Assembly: GCF_004342605.1 (NCBI RefSeq)
Contig: NZ_SLZL01000023.1
Location: 1 to 64,000, forward strand
Length of the DNA: 64,000 nucleotides
Source of the DNA: Caulobacter sp. BK020
Lineage (GTDB): Bacteria; Pseudomonadota; Alphaproteobacteria; Caulobacterales; Caulobacteraceae
Direction: 5' to 3'
A program made the position numbers and the translations under genes. Shown one piece after another: positions 7,919-17,063 of this stretch. The stretch's first letter is position 1; every line of letters begins with the position of its first letter. The notes beneath the pieces are model-generated. The model was not told the origin of the DNA. It worked only from the letters and a program-made list of their open reading frames with translations, and did not search any database.

Positions 7919-9415
7919 CTAGAACGGATAGGGCGTGGCCACGGCCTTGACCGTCTCCCACCGCCAGGTGGTGAACTCGTCCAGGTTGGCGGGGCCGCTG
8001 ATGCGGGTTCCATTACCGGACGCCTTCAGGCCGCCGAACGGCGCGTGCGGCCCCGCCTCGACCGTCTGCTCGTTGATATGCAGGTGTCCCACCTCCAGCG
8101 CGCTCCCCAAGCCCATGCCGCGCCCCACCGAACCGGTGATGATCCCCGCCGCCAGGCCGTAGGGACCGTGGTTGGCGAGACGCGTGGCCTCGTCCAGCTC
8201 GTCGAAGACGGTGATCGCCGCCACGGGACCGAAGATCTCCTCCTCGAACGCCCGCATCCCCGGCTTCACCCCGTCCAGCACCGTCGGCGCGTAGAACAGG
8301 CCGTCATGCGTCCCGCCAGCGACCAGCCTGGCGCCGGCCGCCACCGTATCGGAGACGATGGCGTGGACCCGCTCCAGCTGGCTTCGGCTGATCAGCGGAC
8401 CCAGCGCCACGTCGCCGCGCATCGGATCCCCGACCGGCAGGTGCGCGGCCTTGGCCGCCAGGCGCTCGACCACCGCGTCGTGGATCCCGCGCTGGACCAG
8501 CAGCCGGCCGGCGGTCATGCAAATCTGGCCCTGGTGCAGCCACGCGGCCCAGGCGGCGTTGGACGCGGCGACGTCCGGATCGGCGTCGTCGAGGATGATC
8601 AGGGGGTTTTTGCCGCCCAGTTCCAGCGCGACCTTCTTCAGGTGTCCGCCCGCCACCTCGCCGACCTTGCGGCCCGCGGCTGTAGAGCCGGTGAAGGCGA
8701 TCATGGCGATGTTCGGATCCCGGCACAGGGCGTCGCCGGCCTCGGCGTCGCCGGGCAGGACGTGCAGCAGGCCCTCCGGCAGGCCGGCCGCCTCGAAGAC
8801 CCGGGCGATCAGAAAGCCGCCGCTGATCGGCGTGCGCGGGTCGGGCTTGAGCACCACCGCATTGCCGGTCGCCAAGGCGGGCGCGACCGCGCGGATCGAC
8901 AGGACCAGCGGGAAGTTGAACGGCGAGATCACGGCGACCACGCCCAGCGGCACGCGACGCGCGATGCTGGTCTTGCCCGAGGAGGCCGGCAAGACCAGCC
9001 CGGCGGCCTCGGTCGCCATCACGCCGGCTTGCCGCACGAAGCCCGCGGCATGTTCCAGCTCAACGGCGGCCTTTCCGCCGACCGAACCGCTCTCGCGCAT
9101 GATCCACTGCGCGAGATCGGCGGCGTGCTCTTCCAACAGGTCGGCGGCCCGTAGCAGCACTTTCTGGCGTGCGTCGACGGTCATAGCCGCCCAGGCGGAC
9201 TGAGCCGCCTTGGCCGACGCAGCGGCGCGGGCGACGTCAGAGCGATCGGCCCTGCCCACGCGGGTCAGCACCGTCTCGGTGGCCGGCTCCTGCACCTCGA
9301 TCACGCCGCCTTGCGCTGTCCGCCAGCCGTCGGAGAACAGTCGCTCGTTCCATTGGTCGGCCGAAAGCAAGGGCGCGTCGACCAACACGCCGGGTCGATG
9401 ACTCATGTCGTTCAT
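7919..9415 (-). CDS. Aromatic aldehyde dehydrogenase (benzaldehyde dehydrogenase XylC-like)
   Basis: This 498-residue NAD(P)-dependent aldehyde dehydrogenase has general base E265 (ALELGGKNP) and nucleophile C299 (HQGQICMTAGR). The cofactor loop is FTGSTAAG. Several blocks (FSDGWR near the start, LHQGQICMTAGR, HAPFGG and a C-terminal YPF) resemble benzaldehyde dehydrogenase XylC. With the XylB-like partner it would convert aryl alcohols to acids. Starts at 9415 and 9406 (MNDM) are both possible; the former has GGGAG upstream. It is distinct from the second aldehyde dehydrogenase gene at 15606-17018. Confidence 0.9.
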   Translation of the reverse strand: MNDMSHRPGVLVDAPLLSADQWNERLFSDGWRTAQGGVIEVQEPATETVLTRVGRADRSDVARAAASAKAAQSAWAAMTVDARQKVLLRAADLLEEHAADLAQWIMRESGSVGGKAAVELEHAAGFVRQAGVMATEAAGLVLPASSGKTSIARRVPLGVVAVISPFNFPLVLSIRAVAPALATGNAVVLKPDPRTPISGGFLIARVFEAAGLPEGLLHVLPGDAEAGDALCRDPNIAMIAFTGSTAAGRKVGEVAGGHLKKVALELGGKNPLIILDDADPDVAASNAAWAAWLHQGQICMTAGRLLVQRGIHDAVVERLAAKAAHLPVGDPMRGDVALGPLISRSQLERVHAIVSDTVAAGARLVAGGTHDGLFYAPTVLDGVKPGMRAFEEEIFGPVAAITVFDELDEATRLANHGPYGLAAGIITGSVGRGMGLGSALEVGHLHINEQTVEAGPHAPFGGLKASGNGTRISGPANLDEFTTWRWETVKAVATPYPF

Positions 9416-9458
9416 GGCGTCTTGCGCTCCCAATCCATCGAGCCCCGAAGGGCGAAAA

Positions 9459-9485
9459 GGGGCGAACGGCGGACGCGTTCGCCCC
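9459..9485 (-). terminator. Rho-independent terminator after the TonB receptor gene
   Basis: On the minus strand GGGGCGAAC and GTTCGCCCC (9477-9485 with 9459-9467) form a 9-base-pair stem with a 9-base loop, followed at once by TTTT. It begins 8 bases past the receptor stop. It may attenuate transcription into the downstream aldehyde dehydrogenase rather than end it completely. Confidence 0.6.
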
Positions 9486-9492
9486 GCCTTCA

Positions 9493-12069
9493 TCAGAACG
9501 TCACGCCGAGGCGGACATAGGCTTCGCGCGGCCGGCTGTAGGTGCCGAAGATGGCGCCGGCGGCGATGTTCTCGTTGCCCGTGGTCAGGTAGCGCTTGTC
9601 GGTCAGATTCGTGCCGCCCACCGTGAAGGTCCAGGCGCCGCCAGGGTCGGCGTAGGCGAGGCTGGCGTTCACCACCTGCACGGCCGGACGCTTCAGCAGA
9701 TAGGTGCGCTGGGCGTTGTTCCAGATGGCGGAAGTGTAGGTCCAGTCGCCGATGGCCGTGATCGACCCGCCGTTGGCCAGCTTGAATTCGTAGCGCGGGC
9801 TGACGTTGATCTTCCACTTGGGCGTCTTGGGAAGCGGGGCGCCGACGAAGGTGCCCGCCTGGAAGGGGTTCGGCCCGCTGACCGCCAGCACGCCGGCCAG
9901 AACGTCGGTGTAGCGGGCGTGCAGATAGCCCACCGAGGCGTTTACGGTGAGCCCGTCCATGGGCACGGCGACCGCTTCGACCTCCACGCCCTTGATCTTG
10001 GCGTCGCCGGCGTTGCGAATGGTCGGCGAAGTGCCCTGCTGGAAGTTCAGCTGGATGCCGTCGTACTGGGTCTGGAACACCGAGCCGTTCAGCTGCAGGC
10101 GGCGGTCCAGCAGCTTGGACTTGAAGCCGGCCTCCCAGGTGGTGGCGGTCTCCTCGCCGAACGGCTGGGCCAGCAGCTGGGGATTGGTCAGGCGGGTCGT
10201 CCAGCCGCCGGTCTTGTAACCCTTGGACCAACTGACATAGGCCATCAGGTCATCGCCCGGGTGTAGCTGCACCCCGACCTTGGGCGAGAAATTGCTGAAC
10301 GTCTGCTCGTTGACGCCCGGCGCGTAGACCCGCACTGGATTGCTGGGGTCCGGATAGCTCAGACCCGTCTGGCATGAGACCGGCGCCAGGGGGAACGGCC
10401 CGTTCGGCGTGATATTGCCATTGGCGTCCGAGCAACCGAAGAGCTTGTAGTTGAAGCCGTTCAGATCCTGCTGCCCGCCCTCGAACAGCTTCTTTTCCTT
10501 GGTGTAGCGGCCGCCCAGCGTGACCCCGATCAGGTCGATCGGCCGCCAGTCGATCTGGCCGAACGCGGCGTAATTCTTGGTCTCCAGCTGGTTAGGACCG
10601 TCGACCTGCAGGATGCCCTCGTCGAACGTGACGTAGTCGTGCAGAGAGCCCTTTTCCTTGAAGTAGTAACCACCCAGCACGTAGTTCAGCTTCTTGTCGA
10701 AGGCCGAGCCCAGCAGTTGCAGTTCCTGGCTGAACTGCCACTGCTTCATGTCGAAGCTGAGCTGGCCGATGTTCAGCGGCGAGCCGTCGGCGTCGGTGCC
10801 ACTCTTCCACAGCAACTTGCGGTAGGCGGTGATCGACTTCAGGGTCACATCGTCGGTCAGGCTGTGCTCGACCGTCAGGCCCGTGCCCCAGTTGACCAGG
10901 TTCGAGAAGCTGTTGCCGGTGGCGTAGCTCTTGTCGATGTCCTTGCTGACGAAGCGGCTGTCGTAGGGCAGCCGGTCGTTGTTCGGGTCGGCGTCGACAT
11001 TGACGCTGGCCAGCGAAGCGACATGAAGGTTGGGGCTGTACTGCGTGCCGCGCACGCCGCAGAGGGCCTGGGCGTTGCGGGCGGCGATCTGGGTCGGGGT
11101 CGCGCCGATGCAGAAGTTGTAGAGACCGCCAAACAGGAAGCCCGTGGTCCCCGTCGGATCGAAGGCCGTGCCCGGCAGGTTGGTCGTGCCGGCGAAATTG
11201 CCCGGAACCGTAACGGTCGTGCCGATCAGGGTATTGGCCAGGCCGTCGCCATCCTCGTGGGTGTAGTCGGCCGCCAGCACGACCTTGGTGGACTCACCCT
11301 TCCACTTCAGCTTTCCACGCAGGTTCCAGCTGTTCTCGCCGCCTTCCCTTGACGCCGTGTTGAAGTCGGACGACGGAAACGCCGTATAGGAGGTCGTGTT
11401 GCGGGCGCGTGCGTCCGGATAGGGGATGCGTTCGACATAGCCCTCGCGGCTCTTGATCCCGAAGGTGATCGACGAGGACAGCCCCTCGGCCAGCGGCAGA
11501 TCGGCGCTGCCGCGAGCCTGCATCAGGTTGAAGCTGCCGACGGTGACGTCGCCCTTGAACTTGAACTCGTCCCCCGGCTCGCGGGTCACGATCGAGATGG
11601 CGCCGCCGATGGTGTTGCGGCCAAACAGCGTGCCTTGCGGACCTTTCAGGATTTCGATGCGCTCGACGTCCAGCAGGTCCTGGTTGGCGCCGACGGTGCG
11701 GGCCAGATAGACGCCATCGACATAGATGCCGACTCCGGGGTCGATGTTGAAGGCGAAGTCGTCCGAGCCGATGCCGCGCACATAGGCCGACAGCACCGAG
11801 GGCGAACCCGAGAACGGCGTGCCGCCGTCCAGGGTGACGTTGGGCGCCAGATTGGAGAGCTGGGCGACGTTGCCCACGGCCCGCTCCTGCAGCGCGTTTT
11901 CCGTGAAGGCCGAGATGGCGATCGGCACATCCTGGACGTTCTCAGCCCGCTTCTGGGCGGTGACGACCACCTCCTCCACGACGGCCTGGCCATGCGCGGC
12001 GCCGGCCGCCGCCAGGGCTAGCAGGGACACCGCCCCGAACACCTGTTGTAACCAGAGCTTACGCCCCAT
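9493..12069 (-). CDS. TonB-dependent outer-membrane receptor, probably for an aromatic compound
   Basis: This 858-residue protein has a signal peptide (MGRKLWLQQVFG... ending near AAHGQA), a TonB-box-like EEVVVTAQKR segment, a plug with GPQGTLFGRNTIGGAIS, and a 22-strand-type barrel ending in the terminal Phe of VRLGVTF. The start at 12069 is preferred over 12126 because it begins the signal peptide. It lies upstream of the XylC-like and XylB-like genes and downstream of an AraC-family gene on the same strand. Uptake of a lignin-derived aromatic is inferred only from this context. Confidence 0.9.
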   Translation of the reverse strand: MGRKLWLQQVFGAVSLLALAAAGAAHGQAVVEEVVVTAQKRAENVQDVPIAISAFTENALQERAVGNVAQLSNLAPNVTLDGGTPFSGSPSVLSAYVRGIGSDDFAFNIDPGVGIYVDGVYLARTVGANQDLLDVERIEILKGPQGTLFGRNTIGGAISIVTREPGDEFKFKGDVTVGSFNLMQARGSADLPLAEGLSSSITFGIKSREGYVERIPYPDARARNTTSYTAFPSSDFNTASREGGENSWNLRGKLKWKGESTKVVLAADYTHEDGDGLANTLIGTTVTVPGNFAGTTNLPGTAFDPTGTTGFLFGGLYNFCIGATPTQIAARNAQALCGVRGTQYSPNLHVASLASVNVDADPNNDRLPYDSRFVSKDIDKSYATGNSFSNLVNWGTGLTVEHSLTDDVTLKSITAYRKLLWKSGTDADGSPLNIGQLSFDMKQWQFSQELQLLGSAFDKKLNYVLGGYYFKEKGSLHDYVTFDEGILQVDGPNQLETKNYAAFGQIDWRPIDLIGVTLGGRYTKEKKLFEGGQQDLNGFNYKLFGCSDANGNITPNGPFPLAPVSCQTGLSYPDPSNPVRVYAPGVNEQTFSNFSPKVGVQLHPGDDLMAYVSWSKGYKTGGWTTRLTNPQLLAQPFGEETATTWEAGFKSKLLDRRLQLNGSVFQTQYDGIQLNFQQGTSPTIRNAGDAKIKGVEVEAVAVPMDGLTVNASVGYLHARYTDVLAGVLAVSGPNPFQAGTFVGAPLPKTPKWKINVSPRYEFKLANGGSITAIGDWTYTSAIWNNAQRTYLLKRPAVQVVNASLAYADPGGAWTFTVGGTNLTDKRYLTTGNENIAAGAIFGTYSRPREAYVRLGVTF

Positions 12070-12133
12070 GGCCCGAACCTCCCTTTTATGTCGTTGTCGA
12101 CAGAGGAGCACGGGCGGCGCCGTCAAACTTGGC

Positions 12134-12164
12134 CAGGCGCGAAGGCGACTTTCACGGATGCGAA
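12134..12164 (-). promoter_or_regulatory. Putative AraC-type operator, copy 2
   Basis: Half-sites CAGGCGCGAA (12134-12143) and CGGATGCGAA (12155-12164) have the same 21-base period, orientation and flanking bases (TTGGCC before, GCGACTTT between) as the copy at 3175-3210. It lies 65-95 bases upstream of the TonB receptor start and just beyond the end of the AraC-family gene. Confidence 0.55.
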
Positions 12165-12204
12165 GCCCGATGTGGTTTTCGCGGACGTTCGCGTCGCAAG
12201 GGGT

Positions 12205-13146
12205 TCAACTGGCCCGGAACTCGCGCGGCCCGACGCCATAGAAGGCCTTGAAAGCGCGGCTGAAATGCGAAAGGTCGTTGAAGCCCAGGCCGAAAGACAG
12301 GTCCGTGATGTTGCAGGCCTGCCCATCCTCCCGCAGGGTTCGCGCCGCCCGCTCCAGCCGTCTACGCCGGATATAGGCCAACGGCGTGGTGGCCATGCCG
12401 GCAAACACCATCTGGACATAGCGCGGCGAGACGCCCAGCGCGCTCGCGACGCGCCCCACGCTGAGATCCGGGTCGCAGAGGTTCTCGTCGATGAAGCGCT
12501 TGATCCGCGCGCCCGCGCCCTGGCCGGCGTCGAGGTCGCGGACAGCCCTAGCCTCCCCCTCGTTTTCCCGGGCGACCGCGCTCAGCAGAGACAGGGCCGC
12601 CTCCTGCACCGCCTCGCCGACGGGCGCGGCGCCCTGGCCGGCGTTGGTCCACAGCGTGCGAATGAACGAGGTCAGCAGGGCGCCGGCCAGGCCGTCTCCG
12701 GCCAGCCGGCGGCCGCACAGGGCCTCGGGGTCGCCCATCCGGTCAGCCAGTCGCTCGGAAGGGATCCTGAGCACCAGCATGCGGTTGGGGTCGTCGAACC
12801 GGATCGTGTAGGGCCGCGCCGGGTCGCACAGCATCAGGTCGCCCTCGTCCAGCACCGCCTCGCGCCCGTCCTGCAGGTTCTGGCTCCGGCCGACGTCCTG
12901 GACGTGCAGCTTGAAATAGGGCCGCTGGGCTATAGCCGATCGGCCCCGCCGCACCACCGCGGCGCTGGAGGCGACGCAGGACAAATCCATGCCGCCCAGG
13001 TCGCGCACGTCCATGCGGCCCTCGAACCCTTCCCGGTCGGCGTCGACCACAAGGTTGTCGAAGGTCGATGCGACCACCGCATTCCAGGCCTCGAGCCCAA
13101 TCCCGGTCCGGGTCGCGCCGCCCTGTTCGTCGAGACTCGACGCCAT
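12205..13146 (-). CDS. AraC-family transcriptional regulator
   Basis: This 313-residue regulator has an N-terminal cupin-like sensing domain of the kind found in FeaR/XylS-like activators (about residues 20-190) and a C-terminal double helix-turn-helix (about 210-313). The second motif reads ITDLSFGLGFNDLSHFSRAF. It lies between fcs and the TonB receptor gene on the same strand, 50 bases after fcs. The most likely targets are the receptor/aldehyde/alcohol dehydrogenase operon and the alpha/beta hydrolase at 2253-3101, which share a direct-repeat site. The inducer is unknown. Confidence 0.88.
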   Translation of the reverse strand: MASSLDEQGGATRTGIGLEAWNAVVASTFDNLVVDADREGFEGRMDVRDLGGMDLSCVASSAAVVRRGRSAIAQRPYFKLHVQDVGRSQNLQDGREAVLDEGDLMLCDPARPYTIRFDDPNRMLVLRIPSERLADRMGDPEALCGRRLAGDGLAGALLTSFIRTLWTNAGQGAAPVGEAVQEAALSLLSAVARENEGEARAVRDLDAGQGAGARIKRFIDENLCDPDLSVGRVASALGVSPRYVQMVFAGMATTPLAYIRRRRLERAARTLREDGQACNITDLSFGLGFNDLSHFSRAFKAFYGVGPREFRAS

Positions 13147-13196
13147 CTCATCCTCCCTCAGGCTCGCCGGTCGCTCCCCCCAGAGACCGCCGGCGT

Positions 13197-14687
13197 TCAG
13201 GTTCTTGGATCCTGGCCGAGCAACCGCTCACGCAGGACCGTCTTCTGGATCTTGCCCGAGGCCGTGCGCGGCAGCGCGGCGACCAGGGTCAGGGCCTTGG
13301 GCAGCTTATACCGCGCCAGCCGATTTTCGAGATGGTTCAGGATCAGGGTCAGATCCAGCTCGGCGCCGTCGCGGCAGGTCACGACCAGATGGCCGATCTC
13401 GCCCCAGCGCGGATCGGGCACGCCGACGACGGCGCACTCGGCGATGGCGGGATGGTCGGCCAGAGCCGCTTCGATCTCGGCCGGATAGATGTTCTCGCCG
13501 CCCGAGATGAACATGTCCTTCTTGCGGTCGACCAGCCAGTGATAGCCCTCGGCGTCAGCGCGGGCGATGTCGCCAGTGCGGAACCAGCCGTCGGCGGTGA
13601 AGGCGCGGGCGGTCTCGTCCGGTCGCCGCCAATAGCCCCGGAAGACGTTGTCGCCCTTCAGCAGCAGCTCGCCGGGCACGCCGGGCTGGCAGTCATTGTC
13701 GTGCTCATCGACGATCCGGGTCGCGACCGAGGACATGGCCAGCCCCGCCGAGCCGGCCCGGGCGTCGATCAGCGCCAGGTCGGCCGGCATGCCGAACACG
13801 GTTCCGGCCTCGCTCATGCCGTAGCCGTCGACCACCGGGATCCCGTCGGACAGCCAGGTGCGGATGTCCGCCGCCGGATGAGGCGCGCCGCCGGTGAAGA
13901 TGGCCGTCAGCCGCCGCAGCGCCGAGGCGTCAAAGTCCGGATGGCGGTGCAGCATCGCGGCCATCTGGGGCACGCAGAAATAGTGGGTGACGCCCAACGC
14001 CGGATCGCTCAGGCGGCTTAGCGTGCGGCCAGGCTCGAAGCCGTCGGACACCAGGATGGTCCCGCCATGCATCAGGGCCGGACGGACCGAGGTCACCAGG
14101 CCGATAATGTGGAACATCGGCGCGTCGACCAGGAAGACGCTCTGGTGGGTGACCTTGCCCAGACGGCCGAAATTGATCGCCGTCTGGTCCAGATTGCGCT
14201 CAGACAGCAGCACGCCCTTCGGACGGCCCGACGTGCCCGAGGTGTAGAGGATCAGCGACGGGCGTTCGCGGTCGGCCCGGGTCGCCGTGTCGGGATCGGC
14301 CTCGTCGATCTCGGCCTGCAGGATGTCGAGATCGAGGCCCTCCAGACCCACGGCGCCGAGTTGAGTATCGCCGACGATGAGGGCCGGCTCGGCGTCCTCG
14401 ACCAGGGTGGCGGTCTCGCTGGCGCTAAGCCGCCAGTTCAACGGGACGAACATCGCGCCCAGCCGGGCGCAGGCCAGGTGTAGGATGGCCAGCAGGACCC
14501 GGTTCTTGGCCAGCACCGCCAAGCGGTCGCCCTCGCCTACCCCGCGCCGCCGCAGCACACTCGCCGCGCGGGCGACGCCGAGGTCAAGCTCGGCATGGGT
14601 CCAGCGACGGCCGCCGGCCAGTTCGACGGCCGCCATCCCTTGCGGCTGGAGGCGCGCCTGGAGGGCGACATGGTCCATTGGGGTCAT
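13197..14687 (-). CDS. fcs: Feruloyl-CoA synthetase (AMP-forming acid-CoA ligase)
   Basis: This 496-residue ANL-superfamily ligase shows all the core motifs: the P-loop-like LILYTSGTSGRPKG, GYGMSEAG, DGWFRTGD, the hinge DRKKDMFISGGENIYP, and the C-terminal catalytic lysine motif PRTASGKIQK. It would activate ferulate (also p-coumarate or caffeate) to the CoA thioester. The specificity call rests on context: it directly follows a clear hydroxycinnamoyl-CoA hydratase-lyase gene and a vanillin dehydrogenase gene. The ATG at 14687 lies 41 bases after ech; a second in-frame ATG follows at 14678. Confidence 0.9.
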   Translation of the reverse strand: MTPMDHVALQARLQPQGMAAVELAGGRRWTHAELDLGVARAASVLRRRGVGEGDRLAVLAKNRVLLAILHLACARLGAMFVPLNWRLSASETATLVEDAEPALIVGDTQLGAVGLEGLDLDILQAEIDEADPDTATRADRERPSLILYTSGTSGRPKGVLLSERNLDQTAINFGRLGKVTHQSVFLVDAPMFHIIGLVTSVRPALMHGGTILVSDGFEPGRTLSRLSDPALGVTHYFCVPQMAAMLHRHPDFDASALRRLTAIFTGGAPHPAADIRTWLSDGIPVVDGYGMSEAGTVFGMPADLALIDARAGSAGLAMSSVATRIVDEHDNDCQPGVPGELLLKGDNVFRGYWRRPDETARAFTADGWFRTGDIARADAEGYHWLVDRKKDMFISGGENIYPAEIEAALADHPAIAECAVVGVPDPRWGEIGHLVVTCRDGAELDLTLILNHLENRLARYKLPKALTLVAALPRTASGKIQKTVLRERLLGQDPRT

Positions 14688-14728
14688 CTGCTCGTCCCTC
14701 CCGTCGTGGCCTCCTCCCCCGCCTCGTC

Positions 14729-15559
14729 TCAGCTCTGCTTGGCCAGATCGTAGGCGCCCAGGCCGGGCTTGTAGGTCTTGTCGTCGATGAACTGCTTGAT
14801 GCCCTCCTTGCGACCATCGTTGTCGTAGGAATTGGCCGCCTCCTGGGCCCGGACCAGGTAGTCCTCGGCGTTGTCGTAGGTCATTTCCTTGACCCGGCGG
14901 ACCGCGTCCTTGGTCGCCTTCAGCGCCACGGGGTTCTTCTTCAGCAGCACCTCGGCCAGCTCGCGCACCCGCGCCTCCAGGCGTTCCAGCGGCACGCTCT
15001 CGTTGACCAGTCGCCACTCGGCGGCCTTCTGGCCGTCGATCAGCTCGCCGGTCATGGCGTGGTACATGGCGTCGCGCAGCGGCATCAGGTCGACCACCAC
15101 CTTGGTGGCGCCGCCGCCCGGCAGGATGCCCCAGTTGATCTCGGACAGGGCGAACTGGGCCTCGTCGGCGGCGATCGCCAGGTCGCACGAGTAGAGCGGC
15201 CCATAGCCGCCACCGAAGCACCAGCCGTTGACCATGGCGATGGTCGGCTTCTGGTACCAGCGCAGGCGCCGCCACCAGCCGTAGGACTCGCGCTGGGCCT
15301 GACGCGTGGCGCCCAGGCCCTTGGCCTCGGTCTCGCGGAAGTACTCCTTCAGGTCCATGCCCGCCGACCAGGCCGAGCCTTCGCCGGTCAGGACGAGCAC
15401 CCCGACATCGTCGCGAAACTCTAGTTCGTCCAGCACCTCCATCATGCGGCGGTTCAGGGTGGGGTTCATGCAGTTGCGCTTGTCGGGACGGTTGAACTTC
15501 ACCCAGGCGATGCGGTTCTCGACTCGGAAAGTCGCGGTGTCGTTGGTGTCGGTCATCAT
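14729..15559 (-). CDS. ech: p-Hydroxycinnamoyl-CoA hydratase/lyase (feruloyl-CoA to vanillin)
   Basis: This 276-residue crotonase-fold enzyme hydrates feruloyl-CoA and cleaves it to vanillin and acetyl-CoA. Closely conserved blocks of the Pseudomonas HCHL/Ech family are visible: WSAGMDLKEYFRE, KPTIAMVNGWCFGGG, ALSEINWGI with catalytic E140, QKAAEWRLVNESVPL, and a C-terminal IKQFIDDKTYKPGL. The length is the same as known members. It is the second gene of the vdh-ech-fcs operon. The start is one of two adjacent ATG codons (15559 or 15556). Confidence 0.95.
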   Translation of the reverse strand: MMTDTNDTATFRVENRIAWVKFNRPDKRNCMNPTLNRRMMEVLDELEFRDDVGVLVLTGEGSAWSAGMDLKEYFRETEAKGLGATRQAQRESYGWWRRLRWYQKPTIAMVNGWCFGGGYGPLYSCDLAIAADEAQFALSEINWGILPGGGATKVVVDLMPLRDAMYHAMTGELIDGQKAAEWRLVNESVPLERLEARVRELAEVLLKKNPVALKATKDAVRRVKEMTYDNAEDYLVRAQEAANSYDNDGRKEGIKQFIDDKTYKPGLGAYDLAKQS

Positions 15560-15605
15560 GGATCCTTGGAAATCGAAAGGGGCGCGGGGAGGCGCCGAAA
15601 TGGCG

Positions 15606-17018
15606 TCAGATCGGGAAATGGCCGGGTTGGGTCTCGACCGTGATCCAGCGCAACTCGGTGAAGGCGTCGATGCCGGCCTTGCCGCCGAAGCGGCCGTAGC
15701 CCGAGGCCTTGACGCCGCCGAACGGCATCTGGGCCTCGTCGTGCACGGTCGGGCCGTTGACGTGGCAGATGCCCGACTGGATCCGTCGCGCCACCTTCAG
15801 GCCGCGAGCGATGTCGCGGGTGAAGACCGAGGCCGACAGGCCGTACTCGGTGTCGTTGGCCAGGGCGATGGCGTGCTCCTCATCGCGGGCGCGGATCACG
15901 CCGACCACCGGGCCGAAGCTCTCCTCACGGAACAGGCGCATTGTGGGCGTCACCTTGTCGACGACCGTGGCGGGCATCAGCACACCCTTGGCTGGGCCGC
16001 CGCTGACCTGGACGGCCCCGGCGCTCACGGCGTCGTCGACCAGGCGCTGGACGTGGGACACGGTCTTCAGATCGACCACCGCGCCCAGCGGCGTCTTGCC
16101 CTCGCGCGGATCGCCGACCGCGAGGCTGGAGGCCTTGGCGGCGAACTTCGCGACGAAGGCGTCGGCAATCGCGTCGACGACGATGATCCGCTCGGTCGAC
16201 ATGCAGATCTGACCCTGGTTCATGAAGGCTCCGAAGGCGGCGGCCTTGACCGCCTCATCCAGGTCGGCGTCCTCCAGCACGATCAACGGCGCCTTGCCGC
16301 CCAGCTCCAGCAGCACCGGCTTCAGGTGTTCGGCCGCGCGCTTGGCGATGATCTTGCCCACGGCGGTCGAGCCGGTGAAGTTGATTCGCCGCACCGCTGG
16401 ATGGTCGATCAGGGCGCCGACCACCTCGGCCGCGTCCTGAGGCGCGTTGGTGACGATCGACAGAGCGCCCTCGGGCAGGCCCGCGGCCGCGAAAGCCTCG
16501 GCGATCAGGGCATGAGTGCGCGGGCAGCTCTCGGAGGCCTTCAGCACCACGGTGTTGCCACAGGCCAGCGGCGTGGCGACCGCCCTCACCCCCAGGATGA
16601 TCGGCGCGTTCCAGGGGGCGATGCCCAGGATGACCCCGACCGGCTCGCGCACGGCCATGGCCAGGCAGCCCGGCTTGTCCGACGGGATCACCTCGCCGTT
16701 GATCTGGGTGGTCAGGGACGCGGCCTCGCGGATCATCGAGGCGGCCAGCATCAGGTTGAAGCGGGCCCAGCCCTCGGTGGCGCCGATCTCGCCCATCATC
16801 GCGGCGACGAAGTCGTCAGCGCGCGCTTCCAGCGCCTCGGCCGCCTTGGACAGCAGGGCGCGGCGGGCGTTCGGCCCCAAGGCGCTCCAGGCCGGCAGCG
16901 CGGCCTGGGCGGCGTCGACGGCGGCGCGCGCCTGATCGGTGGTCATGGCGATGGAGGTGGTGGCGACCGCGCCCGTGACGGGGTCACGGCGCTCGAAGAC
17001 GGCCTGGGTCGAGCTCAT
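15606..17018 (-). CDS. vdh: Vanillin dehydrogenase
   Basis: This 470-residue aldehyde dehydrogenase would oxidise vanillin to vanillate. It has general base E238 (LLELGGKAPL) and nucleophile C272 (NQGQICMSTER). Its overall form resembles the Vdh/salicylaldehyde dehydrogenase branch, for example the HDEAQMPFGGVKASGYGRFG end block. It is first in the operon, 46 bases ahead of ech, so the operon matches the CoA-dependent non-beta-oxidative ferulate pathway. The product feeds VanAB, encoded about 9 kb away. Confidence 0.92.
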   Translation of the reverse strand: MSSTQAVFERRDPVTGAVATTSIAMTTDQARAAVDAAQAALPAWSALGPNARRALLSKAAEALEARADDFVAAMMGEIGATEGWARFNLMLAASMIREAASLTTQINGEVIPSDKPGCLAMAVREPVGVILGIAPWNAPIILGVRAVATPLACGNTVVLKASESCPRTHALIAEAFAAAGLPEGALSIVTNAPQDAAEVVGALIDHPAVRRINFTGSTAVGKIIAKRAAEHLKPVLLELGGKAPLIVLEDADLDEAVKAAAFGAFMNQGQICMSTERIIVVDAIADAFVAKFAAKASSLAVGDPREGKTPLGAVVDLKTVSHVQRLVDDAVSAGAVQVSGGPAKGVLMPATVVDKVTPTMRLFREESFGPVVGVIRARDEEHAIALANDTEYGLSASVFTRDIARGLKVARRIQSGICHVNGPTVHDEAQMPFGGVKASGYGRFGGKAGIDAFTELRWITVETQPGHFPI

Positions 17019-17063
17019 GGTCGTTCCTTCCCTTGGCGCGAAGGCGCTTGGCGGCGCCGCTTA

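Noticed and set aside
9416..10231. N-terminal extension of the XylC-like aldehyde dehydrogenase frame
   Set aside because: The extension runs through the TonB receptor gene in another frame; the enzyme family starts at MNDM/MSHR (9415 or 9406).
17033..17063. GGCGCGAAGGCG near the vdh start as a third copy of the AraC-type site
   Set aside because: It matches one half-site in part, but the second half-site 21 bases on is absent and it lies in the ribosome-binding region.
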